DNA from: Frigoribacterium sp. Leaf8
GTDB taxonomy: Bacteria > Actinomycetota > Actinomycetes > Actinomycetales > Microbacteriaceae
Direction of reading: 5' to 3'
DNA: 33,367 nt
NCBI RefSeq assembly: GCF_001421165.1
Contig: NZ_LMKB01000007.1
Span: 21,470-54,836, forward strand
The notes under the pieces: generated by a model
What the model saw: the letters and a program-made list of their open reading frames with translations, nothing else
Told to the model about the DNA's origin: nothing
Database searches by the model: none
In this document: piece by piece, positions 7,085 through 17,203 of the stretch
Layout: every line of letters begins with the position of its first letter
Position numbering within the stretch: the stretch's first letter is position 1
Position numbers and translations under genes: made by a program

Positions 7085-7473
7085 TCCCCGAGGCGCATGG
7101 CTCGCCTGTGCGCCTCACCCGGGGGCCCTCGGCACCCACCCGCACCACCCGATTCGGGGAACAACGGGTGTCCCCCTCAGGGAGGATTGCCGCCGCCGGA
7201 GCCGCGGCCTATCGTCGGAGACCGACCGAAACGGGACGCTCGTCCGGTTCACGACCCTCCGACGAGTCCTCGTCGGGGGATCGACCCGAGACCCGGGGCG
7301 AGCGCCGCGACGCACCGCCCGTCCCCGTGGGCCGTGGTCCGGCCGGGCGGACGGCCCCCCGCGCTCCGGCTCCGACAGCCGGGGACGACCCCGGACGGCC
7401 CGAGGCGCCCCGAGTCCCCCGAGCGCCCCGCCGCATCCCCCGACGACAGCCCCGACGACCCGAGAGGACCGCC
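7085..7473 (+). promoter_or_regulatory. 389-bp gap: promoter and long leader, no gene supported
   Basis: The divergent region between plsC-like and the small membrane protein gene. On the plus strand TTGCCG (7187-7192), a 17-bp spacer and TATCGT (7210-7215) make a good sigma-A-like promoter, predicting a start near 7222 and an untranslated leader of about 250 nt before the TTG at 7474. The leader is very GC-rich, full of CGA/CCG runs, and contains a small CGACGAG/CTCGTCG stem near 7260. The membrane-protein frame stays open through it but encodes only low-complexity Arg/Pro/Ser sequence with no ribosome site at any in-frame start. I see no RNA gene. Confidence 0.45.
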
Positions 7474-7907
7474 TTGGACGACGAGACCATGACCACCCGC
7501 CCTTCGCGCCTGCCGGTCGTCTTCGGCGCCACCGCGCTGATCTCCACCTACTTCGCCGTCGCCAGCATCGTCGGCGCGGGCACCTCGGTCGGCGTCGGTC
7601 TCACCGCGACGGTCGTGGCGACCGGGCTCTACGTGCTGTCGGCGGTCGTCTGGCTCGCGCTCGTCGTCGTGGCGGTCTCGTCGGTCCGCCGGACGCGACG
7701 GGGCGCTGCGCTCGACCGGACGAGCATGCGCTTCATCGGGTTGGCACCCCCGGCGGGCGGGGCCGTGCTGCTCGCGGCGGCCTACGTCGCCCGCATGAAC
7801 GGACAGCCCTTCTTGGGCGGGTTCTCGGCCATGGTGATCACGACGGTCGCGCTGGTCGTCCTGTCGCAGGCGTTCCCGCTGCTCGGCTTCGGCCCGTCGA
7901 CCCCGGG

Positions 7908-10016
<2,109 letters not shown>

Positions 10017-10047
10017 GCGTCGAGTCTACGAGCGGCCGCCGACGCGG

Positions 10048-11043
10048 TCAGTCGACCCGCGCCTCCTGGGGACGGTCGTCGGTCGGACGGGCACCGGGGA
10101 CGAGGGGTTCGCCCGGCGCGGGAGCGCCGGGCACGAGAGGAGCGCTGCGGACCGTCACGAGCCCGGCGCGTCGGGCCGCCCGCAGCACGAGCCACACGTA
10201 GAGCGGCGTCGAGACCAGCGTCACCGCCAGGGCGAGGGGGCTGCCGTCGCTCGACTCGACGCCCGCGAAGGGGGCCGACAACAGGAAGAGCACGGTGTTG
10301 TTGAGCACGTGCGCGACGATCGCCGCCTCGAGCCCGCCGGTGCGCCAGGTCAGGTAGGCCGCGGCCACGCCGAACACGGCGACGTCGAGCATGCCCCACG
10401 CGTTGTAGTCGTGGCCGAACGCGAACCCGACCGTGGGCAGGACGATCGCCGCGATCGGGTACCTCGACCACGAGCCGATCGTCTGCAGGGCGAGCCCGCG
10501 GAACGCGTACTCCTCGGCCGTCGCCTGGAGCGGCGTGACCACGAGGATGACCACGACCGCCCAGACGAGGGTGTCGGCCGGCGTGGTGACCGGGCCGGTG
10601 CCGATCGGTTCGCCCGACAGCGGGGGCACCACGACGTAGCTGAGCCCCACCGTCAGGGCCATGAACGCGAGGGCGGGCACGAGGCATCGCACGAGCCACC
10701 GCCAGCGCAGCCGCCCGGCGACGCTCGAGAGGCTGCCGACCGCGCCGGGGCCGACGATCAGCGTGCCCAGCATGATGGCCGGCAGCATGACCGCGATCGA
10801 GGCGAGCGTCGTGAAGAGCACGAGCGGGTCGGCGGCGGCCAGGGCGTCGCCCTCGATGCCGCGCTGCAGACGTTCGGCGGCGGCGGTGCCGCCCACGGCC
10901 GTGGTCACCCCGAGGACTGCCACGTAGACCACGACCGACGCGAGCAGGTACGTGACGGCCGCCACGACGGCCGCCAGCAGCGGTTTCCACCACCGGTACG
11001 AGGGCAGGGAACGGAAGAGGCGGTGGTACGCGAACGTCGTCAC
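10048..11043 (-). CDS. CPBP (CAAX/Abi) family intramembrane metalloprotease
   Basis: A 331-aa polytopic membrane protein with about eight hydrophobic helices and the glutamic-protease-like CPBP motifs: TAEEYAFRG (E177, E178, R182), FAFGHDYN (H211) and AHVLNNT (H245, N248). Bacterial members process or degrade membrane peptides, protect against self-made bacteriocins or help anchor regulators; the substrate here is unknown and no bacteriocin gene is adjacent. The start is GTG 11043. The C-terminal tail is Pro-rich, and its final residues QEARVD are encoded by a copy of the dispersed decamer (10057-10066). Confidence 0.87.
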   Translation of the reverse strand: MTTFAYHRLFRSLPSYRWWKPLLAAVVAAVTYLLASVVVYVAVLGVTTAVGGTAAAERLQRGIEGDALAAADPLVLFTTLASIAVMLPAIMLGTLIVGPGAVGSLSSVAGRLRWRWLVRCLVPALAFMALTVGLSYVVVPPLSGEPIGTGPVTTPADTLVWAVVVILVVTPLQATAEEYAFRGLALQTIGSWSRYPIAAIVLPTVGFAFGHDYNAWGMLDVAVFGVAAAYLTWRTGGLEAAIVAHVLNNTVLFLLSAPFAGVESSDGSPLALAVTLVSTPLYVWLVLRAARRAGLVTVRSAPLVPGAPAPGEPLVPGARPTDDRPQEARVD

Positions 11044-11111
11044 CCGACGAGCGTACGGGAGGCGCGGTGCCGGTCGGTCGTGCCGCCGTCGCCTCCGCGC
11101 CGCCGCGCGAT

Positions 11112-11181
11112 GGTCGCACCACGAACGGAACGTCGCACCACGGGATTCCGTGGTGCGACGTCCGGTCGGTGGTGCGATGTC
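11112..11181. repeat. 70-bp palindromic element, GTCGCACC family, copy 1
   Basis: The core is two perfect 13-bp arms (11131-11143 and 11148-11160, CGTCGCACCACGG) around the loop GATT. Outer arms (11112-11130, 11161-11181) repeat the TCGCACCAC unit and pair imperfectly, so the whole element folds into one long hairpin. It lies just past the nucleotidase stop and upstream of the CPBP protease start, both on the minus strand. A second copy is at 30681-30746 in the opposite orientation, judged by its loop. Confidence 0.88.
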
Positions 11182-11188
11182 GGGGGCG

Positions 11189-13477
11189 TCAGCCCTCGGT
11201 GGGCGTCACCGTCGCGCGGAGGCGACGGCGGCGGGCGACGACCAGCGCCGAGCCGCCGGCCAGCATCAGGGCGAGCCCGGCGAGGGCCGCGAGACCCAGG
11301 CCGTCCTGGCCGGTGAAGGCCAGCGAGCCGTCGGCGTTGCGGACCGTGCCGGCGGGCGTGGTGCCCGGACCCGAGCCGGGGGTGGTGCCGGGCACGGTGC
11401 CGCCGGGGGTCGTGACCGGAGGCGTGGTGCCGGGGTCGGTCGGCGGGACGACCACGGGAGCGGCCGCCGCGGCGAAGACGACCGGGACGGACGCCGTCGT
11501 GCCGGTGCCGGCGACCGAGAGCACGACCTGACGCGTGACCGGTCCGGCAGCGGGAGCGGTGATGCCCTCGGGGACGACGAAGGTCACCGTGGCACGACCC
11601 TGTTCGTCCGAGTTGTCGAGGATGGTCTCGTCGATCGGGGCCGAGGCGAGCTCGACGCCGTCGAGCGTCGCGGTCACGGTGCCCGACGCGTCCGCGGCGG
11701 CCTGCTGCAGGACGAGCGACGACAGGGTCATCGACACGGTGTCACCGGCGGCGAACCCGCCGACGGGCGCAGCGGTCAGCCCCGAGACGCCGACCGAACG
11801 CGAGGCGAAGTCGGGGTCGGACGGGTCGCCGGCCTGGGCGTCGAAGTACTCGAGCTGGCTCTGCAGGTCGACCTTGCCGCTGTCGGCGTGGGCGCGACCG
11901 TTGGCGAAGGCGGTGAACCCGTCGCCACCCGAGGCGAGGAACGAGTTGACCGTCACCTTGTAGATCGTGGCGTCGTCGACGGCCACGCCGTCGAGCGAGA
12001 CGGCCGCGATGCGCGAGCCCGCCGCCGCGGTGGGGTCGTACGTGTAGGTCAGACCCTCGGACGTGCCGAGCTTCAGGGTGCTGGTACGGCCGGCGGTCGG
12101 CCACTGCTGTTCGAGCACCTGGCGGATCTCGGCGCCGGTCATGTCGACCACGACGAGCGTGTTGGCGAAGGGCTGCACGGCCGCGGCGGCCTTGTACGTC
12201 ACGTCGCCGTCCGGCGCCACGAAGGGCAGGTCGTCCCGCAGGCCGCCCGGGTTCATGAAGGCGAGCTGGGCACCGCTCGCCGTCGTCGACGACAGCTGGA
12301 TGTCGGCGACGAAGTTGCCGAGCGTCGACTCACCGGCCCGGTTCGAGACGGGGAGGCCGTTGGCGTCCGGGTTGGCGTTGTAGGCCCGGTTGAAGGAGTC
12401 GCTGATCGAACCGATGACCTCGGCCCCCCGCTCGGCGGCGACGTCGACGGCCGAGGCGACGATGGCCTGGACGGTGGGGTCGGGCGTGAAGGCACCGTAG
12501 AGCGGCACCAGACGGTGCGAGGCGATGGTCACGCGGTCACGGAAGGCGGTGGCGGCGGGGTCGACCGTCATGGTCACCCGGGCGAGGTTCGTCCCGTAGC
12601 TGCCCGTCTGCACGACGGCACGCTGCGGGCCGCCGTCGGACGGCGAGACGAGGTAGTCGTAGCCCTGGTGGGTGTGTCCCGAGAAGATGGCCGACACGTC
12701 GCCCGAGACGCCGCGGGCGATCTCGCCGAACGCGTTGTCGCCGGTGACGGAGTCGAGGCTGCCGGTCTCGGCGCCCTCGTGCAGCAGCAGGACGATGGCG
12801 TCGGCCGCGTCGGCCGCGACGATGTCGTCCGCGACGGCGTTGACCGACTCGACGACGGGGGCGAAGGTGAGCCCCTCGATGCCGGCCGGGCTGACGAGCG
12901 TCGGCATGGTCTCGGTCAGCGCGCCGATGAACGCGACGCGGACGCCGCCGATCTCCTCGACGACGTAGGGGTCGTAGGCGGGCGTCCCGTCGCTCCGGAG
13001 GATGTTCGCGTTCACGTAGGGGAACTCGCTGTTCGCCCGGACGCGGCCGTTGAAGTCGTCCTGGCCCTTGTCGAACTCGTGGTTGCCCGGCGTGCTGACG
13101 TCGAGGCCCATGGCGTTCAGGGCGTCGAGGGTCGGCTCGTCGTCCTGGATGAACGAGGTGAACGTCGAGGCGCCGATGTTGTCGCCCGCCGAGACGAAGA
13201 GCGTGTTGGGGTTCTGCGCCTCGACCGACTTGACGGCGCCCGCGAGGACGGCCGCGCCGGCGATGGAGGCGCGAGCACCGGGGGCGTCGGCCTCGAGTCG
13301 ACCGTGGAAGTCGTTGATGCCGACGAGGTCGATCGTGACCGGGACGGCCTGGGCCGGTGCCGCGGCGACCAGGCCGAGCAGCAGGGTGCCGGTGGCGACG
13401 GACGCGAGGGCCGCACCGCGGACTCGCCGCCGGCCTCCCGTCGGGACGGACTCGGATGACGGGGGGCTGATGCGCAT
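11189..13477 (-). CDS. Secreted, wall-anchored 5'-nucleotidase / metallophosphatase
   Basis: A 762-aa exported enzyme that would remove phosphate from extracellular nucleotides. It begins with basic residues (GGRRRVRG) and a hydrophobic signal ending AQA near residue 44. The calcineurin-like metal sites follow: INDFHG (54-59), GDNIG, GNHEFDKG, and SGHTHQGY. The 5'-nucleotidase C-terminal domain spans roughly 340-560 (SNRAGESTLGNF, FMNPGGLRDDL, SFLASGGDGF). An added beta-rich domain and a Thr/Pro/Gly spacer precede LAFTG (719-723), a hydrophobic helix and RRRR, a sorting signal of the LAXTG class used by sortase E. ATG 13477 has CAGGAG 11 bases upstream; a longer in-frame start would bury the signal peptide. 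Confidence 0.92.
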   Translation of the reverse strand: MRISPPSSESVPTGGRRRVRGAALASVATGTLLLGLVAAAPAQAVPVTIDLVGINDFHGRLEADAPGARASIAGAAVLAGAVKSVEAQNPNTLFVSAGDNIGASTFTSFIQDDEPTLDALNAMGLDVSTPGNHEFDKGQDDFNGRVRANSEFPYVNANILRSDGTPAYDPYVVEEIGGVRVAFIGALTETMPTLVSPAGIEGLTFAPVVESVNAVADDIVAADAADAIVLLLHEGAETGSLDSVTGDNAFGEIARGVSGDVSAIFSGHTHQGYDYLVSPSDGGPQRAVVQTGSYGTNLARVTMTVDPAATAFRDRVTIASHRLVPLYGAFTPDPTVQAIVASAVDVAAERGAEVIGSISDSFNRAYNANPDANGLPVSNRAGESTLGNFVADIQLSSTTASGAQLAFMNPGGLRDDLPFVAPDGDVTYKAAAAVQPFANTLVVVDMTGAEIRQVLEQQWPTAGRTSTLKLGTSEGLTYTYDPTAAAGSRIAAVSLDGVAVDDATIYKVTVNSFLASGGDGFTAFANGRAHADSGKVDLQSQLEYFDAQAGDPSDPDFASRSVGVSGLTAAPVGGFAAGDTVSMTLSSLVLQQAAADASGTVTATLDGVELASAPIDETILDNSDEQGRATVTFVVPEGITAPAAGPVTRQVVLSVAGTGTTASVPVVFAAAAAPVVVPPTDPGTTPPVTTPGGTVPGTTPGSGPGTTPAGTVRNADGSLAFTGQDGLGLAALAGLALMLAGGSALVVARRRRLRATVTPTEG

Positions 13478-13546
13478 GGGCGTCGGTGCTCCTGGAGAAG
13501 ACGGTTCGGGCGGGACGGCACCCCCCGACAGGGGGCACACCACACG

Positions 13547-13575
13547 ACCCTAAGTTCTCGCTGGGTGCCCGACAA
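13547..13575 (-). promoter_or_regulatory. Probable promoter of the 5'-nucleotidase gene
   Basis: On the minus strand TTGTCG (13575-13570), 17 bp and TAGGGT (13552-13547) form a good sigma-A-type promoter about 70 bp before the start codon. The predicted leader carries a G/C-run hairpin (GTGCCCCC/GGGGGGTGC, around 13518-13537). Just upstream of the -35, at 13591-13612, two adjacent 11-nt blocks read CGTCACATGTT and GTTCATCCGAC on the plus strand, a weak resemblance to PHO-box direct repeats. Confidence 0.55.
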
Positions 13576-13673
13576 GAGTCCGCCGAAGATCGTCACATGT
13601 TGTTCATCCGACGCCGCGAGGCCGAGCGACGGGCCCGCCGAGGGGCTCCACCGGAGCCTCCGGACACCGCGCC

Positions 13674-14093
13674 TCAGTCGGCGATCAGCCGCTTGCCCAT
13701 GCCGAACGCGTCGTCGACCGAGTACCCCAGGTGTTCGTACAACGCCCGTACCCGCTCGTTGCCGGTGCGCACCTGGAAATTGGCCTTCGGGCATCCCAGC
13801 GCCTCGAGCGACCGCTCGACCTCGGCCATGAGCTGCCGGCCGAACCCCTCCCCCTGGCGATCGGGCTCGACCGCGACGTAGTACACCCAGCCGCGATGGC
13901 CGTCGTACCCGGCCATCGCGGTCGCGACCAGCGCCTCCTCGTCGTCGACGCCGACCAGGAACAGCTCGCGCTGCACGGTCAGCTTGCGTTCGATGTCGCG
14001 TCGCGGGTCGTTCCACGGGCGGGTCAGCCCGCAGCGCTCCCAGAGCGCCACGACGGTCTCGGTGTCGGCCTCGTCGAAGGGTCGGATCTGCAT
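13674..14093 (-). CDS. ypeA: GNAT family acetyltransferase, YpeA type
   Basis: A 139-aa single-domain N-acetyltransferase. It follows E. coli YpeA closely in the N-terminal half: LWERCGLTRPWNDP (17-30), DIERKL, and AGYDGHRG (61-68). The acetyl-CoA pyrophosphate loop is VEPDRQGEGFG (75-85), and the C-terminus has the LYEHLGY motif. The acceptor substrate of the YpeA family is not established as far as I know. ATG 14093 gives an alignment-compatible start (MQIRPF); the open frame extends upstream only through arginine-rich shadow sequence. It diverges from aroE across 129 bp that contain a copy of the dispersed 16-mer. Confidence 0.87.
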   Translation of the reverse strand: MQIRPFDEADTETVVALWERCGLTRPWNDPRRDIERKLTVQRELFLVGVDDEEALVATAMAGYDGHRGWVYYVAVEPDRQGEGFGRQLMAEVERSLEALGCPKANFQVRTGNERVRALYEHLGYSVDDAFGMGKRLIAD

Positions 14094-14222
14094 GCACCGA
14101 CCCTGCCAGACCCGACGGGACGAGGAGGCGCGGTGCCGGTCGCCACCACCCCGCACCCCCTCAGGGCCCTCGCGTTAGGGTGGGTCGTCGTCCGAGCCGC
14201 GGGCGCAGGGAGGGGCCCACCC

Positions 14223-15098
14223 GTGACCGATGCTCGCCGACGTCTCGCCGTCCTGGGGTCGCCGATCGAGCACTCGCTGTCACCGGTGCTGCACCGCACG
14301 GCGTACGAGCACCTCGGCCTGCCCTTCGACTACGACCGGGTCGAGGTTGCCTCGGGCGGGCTCGCCGACTTCGTCGGGGGCCTCGACGCGAGCTGGCGCG
14401 GCCTGAGCCTGACGATGCCGCTCAAGCGCGAGGTGCTGCCCCTGCTCGACACCGTCTCTCCGCTCGCCCGACGTCTCGGGGTCGCCAACACCGTCGTCCT
14501 CGACGACCACGGTCGCCGCCACGGGCACAACACCGACGTGGACGGCATCGTCCGCAGCGTCGAGGGATTCCACGACGCCCGGCCCGCCGCGGCCACCATC
14601 CTCGGCGGGGGCGCCACCGCCCTGTCCGCGATGGCCGCCGCGTGGGATCTCGGCGCCCGGTCGTTCTCGATCCACCTGCGCAACCCCATGCGCGCCGGCG
14701 AGCTGACGTCCCTGGCCGCCGAGCTGGGCGCCGACGTCATGGTCGCCCCGCTCACCGAGCTGCCCTCGCTCGGCCCGTTGGACTTCGTCATCAGCACCTT
14801 GCCCGGAGGCGCGGCGGACGACCTCCACCTGCGTCCGGCCGGTGGCTCGTCCGTCCTCTTCGACGTCGCCTACGAGCCCTGGCCGACGCGCCTCGCGTCG
14901 CGCTGGTCGGCCGACGGGGGCATCGTCTTCAACGGCCTCGACATGCTCGTCGAGCAGGCGCTCGGCCAGGTCAGGCTCTTCTCCGGGCGGGCGCAGGACG
15001 AGCCGGTCCCCGACGAGGGCGTCCTGCGCGACGCGATGCGCGCCTCCGTGGGCTCGCCGATCCGCGACCGGTCGACGACCGACAGCGTGGCGCGCTGA
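14223..15098 (+). CDS. aroE: Shikimate dehydrogenase
   Basis: Reduces 3-dehydroshikimate to shikimate with NADPH in aromatic amino-acid synthesis. The 291-aa product shows the substrate loop GSPIEHSLSPVLH (12-24), the catalytic lysine K68 in LTMPLKRE, the catalytic aspartate D105 in NTDVDG, LGVANTV before it, and a dinucleotide loop GGGATA in place of the usual GAGGA. The final helix GLDMLVEQALGQ is typical. GTG 14223 is chosen because GGGAGGGG lies seven bases upstream. A TAGGGT -10 box at 14176-14181 is a likely promoter. aroD starts two bases after its stop, so the pair forms an operon catalysing consecutive steps. Confidence 0.93.
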   Translation: MTDARRRLAVLGSPIEHSLSPVLHRTAYEHLGLPFDYDRVEVASGGLADFVGGLDASWRGLSLTMPLKREVLPLLDTVSPLARRLGVANTVVLDDHGRRHGHNTDVDGIVRSVEGFHDARPAAATILGGGATALSAMAAAWDLGARSFSIHLRNPMRAGELTSLAAELGADVMVAPLTELPSLGPLDFVISTLPGGAADDLHLRPAGGSSVLFDVAYEPWPTRLASRWSADGGIVFNGLDMLVEQALGQVRLFSGRAQDEPVPDEGVLRDAMRASVGSPIRDRSTTDSVAR

Positions 15099-15100
15099 CC

Positions 15101-15940
15101 ATGGCGACCCCTCTTCCGGTCTCGATCGGTCGGGTCGCGCTCGGCACCGGGCGTCCCGCGGTCTGCGTCCCGCTCGTGGCCCGGACCGTCGACGCGCTGG
15201 TCGACGCCGCCTCGGCGCTCGACACCGACACGGCCGAACTGGTCGAGCTGCGCATCGACTTCGTCGACGCCGCGTTCGCCGCGGCACCGGACCCCGACGG
15301 TCCCGTGCGTACGGGAACCGAGGCGACGGGAGCCGCCGACCTCGACCTCGTGGCCGACGTCGTCCGTCGGGTGCGTGGCGCGCTCGACGCCGAGCTGCCC
15401 CTGCTGTTCACCCTGCGGACCGAGCCCGAGGGAGGCGAGCACGACGTCGCCCCCGCGACCTACGACGCCGTGCTGCGCTCGGCGATGGCCACCGGACTGC
15501 TCGACGCCGTGGACGTCGAGATGTACACCGACCCCGACCTGCTCGGCGGGCTCGTCGACGCGGCGCACGACGCCGGGCTCGTCGTGGTGATGTCGTCGCA
15601 CGACTTCAGCGGCACCCCCACGCAGGGCGAGATCGTGTCGCGCCTGCTCGAACAACAAGAGAACGGTGCCGACGTGGCGAAGTTCGCGGCCATGCCGTCG
15701 AACACGGACGACGTGCTGACCCTGATGCGGGCCACGGCCGAGTTCCGGGCGGGTGCCGGCATCGTTCCCGCGATCACCATGTCGATGGGGCCGCTCGGCG
15801 TCGTGTCCCGGCTCTCGGGCGAGACGTTCGGCTCGTGCGTCACGTTCGGATCGGCGGGGGCGACGAGCGCGCCCGGACAGGTCCCGGCGGCGGGGCTGCG
15901 GGCGGCGCTCGAGCTGGTGCACGAGGCGCAGCAGGGCTGA
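15101..15940 (+). CDS. aroD: Type I 3-dehydroquinate dehydratase
   Basis: Dehydrates 3-dehydroquinate to 3-dehydroshikimate, the substrate of the upstream aroE product, via a Schiff base. The 279-aa protein carries the type I residues: E49 in VELRID, H167 in MSSHDFS and the Schiff-base lysine K194 in VAKFAAMP. The C-terminal SCVTFGSAGATSAPGQ closes the active site. It starts two bases after the aroE stop with no good ribosome site of its own, so it is probably translated by coupling. Many actinobacteria use the unrelated type II enzyme, so a type I enzyme paired with aroE may be a second, locally regulated set; no quinate genes are visible nearby. Confidence 0.93.
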   Translation: MATPLPVSIGRVALGTGRPAVCVPLVARTVDALVDAASALDTDTAELVELRIDFVDAAFAAAPDPDGPVRTGTEATGAADLDLVADVVRRVRGALDAELPLLFTLRTEPEGGEHDVAPATYDAVLRSAMATGLLDAVDVEMYTDPDLLGGLVDAAHDAGLVVVMSSHDFSGTPTQGEIVSRLLEQQENGADVAKFAAMPSNTDDVLTLMRATAEFRAGAGIVPAITMSMGPLGVVSRLSGETFGSCVTFGSAGATSAPGQVPAAGLRAALELVHEAQQG

Positions 15941-16238
15941 CGGCGTCGCCTCGGCGTCGGACCGGCTTCGTCCGGGGCCTCGGGCGTCAGGGCTCCGGAG
16001 GCCCGACGCACGCAGAGTCCACCACCGGGAAACGAGCGACGGACGTCGCTCAACGGGACCACCACGGCGGTCGGGCCCACCGGAGTGCGAACAGGTTAGC
16101 GGTCGGTGGTCCGACCCCGTAACCCCCTTGCGCCCACGAGTGCCACGTGGTCCACGACGAGGACCGGCAATGGACCGGGGCTCTCGACGACGCCGTCGCC
16201 GCCGTGTCCGGGCGGGACTCCGGCGCCGTCCGGCCGGG
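15941..16238. other. 298-bp convergent gap with a small hairpin
   Basis: Lies between the convergent aroD and DUF805 genes. A perfect 7-bp stem, GAGCGAC/GTCGCTC with a GGAC loop (16034-16051), is the only clear structure and could terminate both genes. The short open frames here have shadow-like composition and no convincing ribosome sites. I see no RNA gene. Confidence 0.4.
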
Positions 16239-16709
16239 TCAGGCCGGGCCCGGGTACTGCCGCTCGCCACCCGTGTCGAACCGCTCGCCCGAGGCGCGCG
16301 AGGGCAGCAGCGACATGACGAGCAGGGTCAGCCACCCGAGGACCGGCAGCAGGTAGAAGAGCACGTACCAGGCGGTGAAGCCCCCGTCGTGCAGGCGCCG
16401 CGACTGCAGCGCCAGGGTCGGCAGGAAGCTGACCACCGACCACAGCACGACGACGACGCCCTGTGGGTCGATGTAGGTCCAGTCGCCGTTGTCGCCCCCG
16501 GCCCAGGTCGACGTTCCGCCGCTGCCCGTGGCCCAGGCCTGGAGCGCCCCCTGGAACACGAGCGCGATGACGAACCACCACCAGTACTCGCTGCGGCTCG
16601 CCCTCCCGTGGAACGTGGCGTACTTGCGCCAGAACCGGACGACCGCGACCTTCGGCGAGGCGCGGTGGTACGGCTGGTCGAGCGGCACGGGGCCGGCGGG
16701 TCCGGTCAT
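16239..16709 (-). CDS. DUF805 family membrane protein
   Basis: A 156-aa membrane protein of the DUF805 family. The hallmark N-terminal segment FWRKYATFHGRASRSEYWWW (27-45 region) and the conserved SRRLHDGGFTAWY before the last two helices are both present, with about four hydrophobic helices. The family is widespread and its role is not established. ATG 16709 follows AGGAGA by four bases; upstream in-frame sequence is shadow. It diverges from the DUF6458-type gene across 155 bp. Confidence 0.87.
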   Translation of the reverse strand: MTGPAGPVPLDQPYHRASPKVAVVRFWRKYATFHGRASRSEYWWWFVIALVFQGALQAWATGSGGTSTWAGGDNGDWTYIDPQGVVVVLWSVVSFLPTLALQSRRLHDGGFTAWYVLFYLLPVLGWLTLLVMSLLPSRASGERFDTGGERQYPGPA

Positions 16710-16864
16710 GGGATCTCCTGCGGTGGGGTGACGGGCAGGACCATCCTCGCAGCGCCTCCGCCGCGTCGTGGCCGATCGGGGCGGCCCGTCGGTACTGTGG
16801 GGCCCGCCGACCCTCGCGTCGGCGCCGTCGCCCATCCGGGGCGGCGCCAGACGAAGGAGACCCC

Positions 16865-17119
16865 ATGAGCATCGGCGGCGGAATCGCCTTGATCGTGATC
16901 GGCGCGGTCCTCGCGTTCGCTCTCGACTTCCAGGTCGCGGGCATCGACATCAAACTGATCGGCTACATCCTCATCGCGGCCGGCGTGGTCGTGACCATCA
17001 TCGGCATCGCCTTCGCGTCGCGCCGCCGCTCGACGGTCTCCACGACCCGCAGCGCGGTCGACCCGGCCACGGGCGAGCGCGTCGAGCGTCGCTCGACCGA
17101 CAGCGACCCGCTGGTCTGA
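16865..17119 (+). CDS. DUF6458-type small membrane protein
   Basis: An 84-aa protein with two closely spaced membrane helices (GGGIALIVIGAVLAFALDF and KLIGYILIAAGVVVTIIGI) and a short charged tail ending in RRSTDSDPLV. The opening MSIGGGIALIVIGAVLAF and FQVAGIDIKLIG match the small actinobacterial family annotated as DUF6458, whose function is unknown. A strong AAGGAG lies six bases before the ATG. The tail is probably cytosolic by the positive-inside rule. Confidence 0.82.
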   Translation: MSIGGGIALIVIGAVLAFALDFQVAGIDIKLIGYILIAAGVVVTIIGIAFASRRRSTVSTTRSAVDPATGERVERRSTDSDPLV

Positions 17120-17149
17120 CCCGAGGGTCCGACGCGACCCGAGAACGCA

Positions 17150-17181
17150 GGAGGCGCGGTGCCGGCTGGCACCGCGCCTCC
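17150..17181. terminator. Bidirectional terminator made of two opposed copies of the dispersed repeat
   Basis: GGAGGCGCGGTGCC (17150-17163) and its exact reverse complement (17168-17181) flank the loop GGCT: a perfect 14-bp hairpin between the convergent DUF6458-type gene and phoA. Each arm contains the window-wide decamer GGAGGCGCGG, so the repeat has here been assembled into a hairpin. Confidence 0.75.
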
Positions 17182-17203
17182 CGTGTGTCGGGGCGGGGAA
17201 CGC

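Noticed and set aside
15101-15940. aroD as part of a quinate-utilisation cluster
   Set aside because: No quinate dehydrogenase, transporter or regulator is adjacent; the neighbours are aroE and a DUF805 gene.
15941-16238. Small genes or an RNA gene in the aroD-DUF805 gap
   Set aside because: Short open frames lack ribosome sites and family features, and I could not fold a tRNA or other known RNA there.
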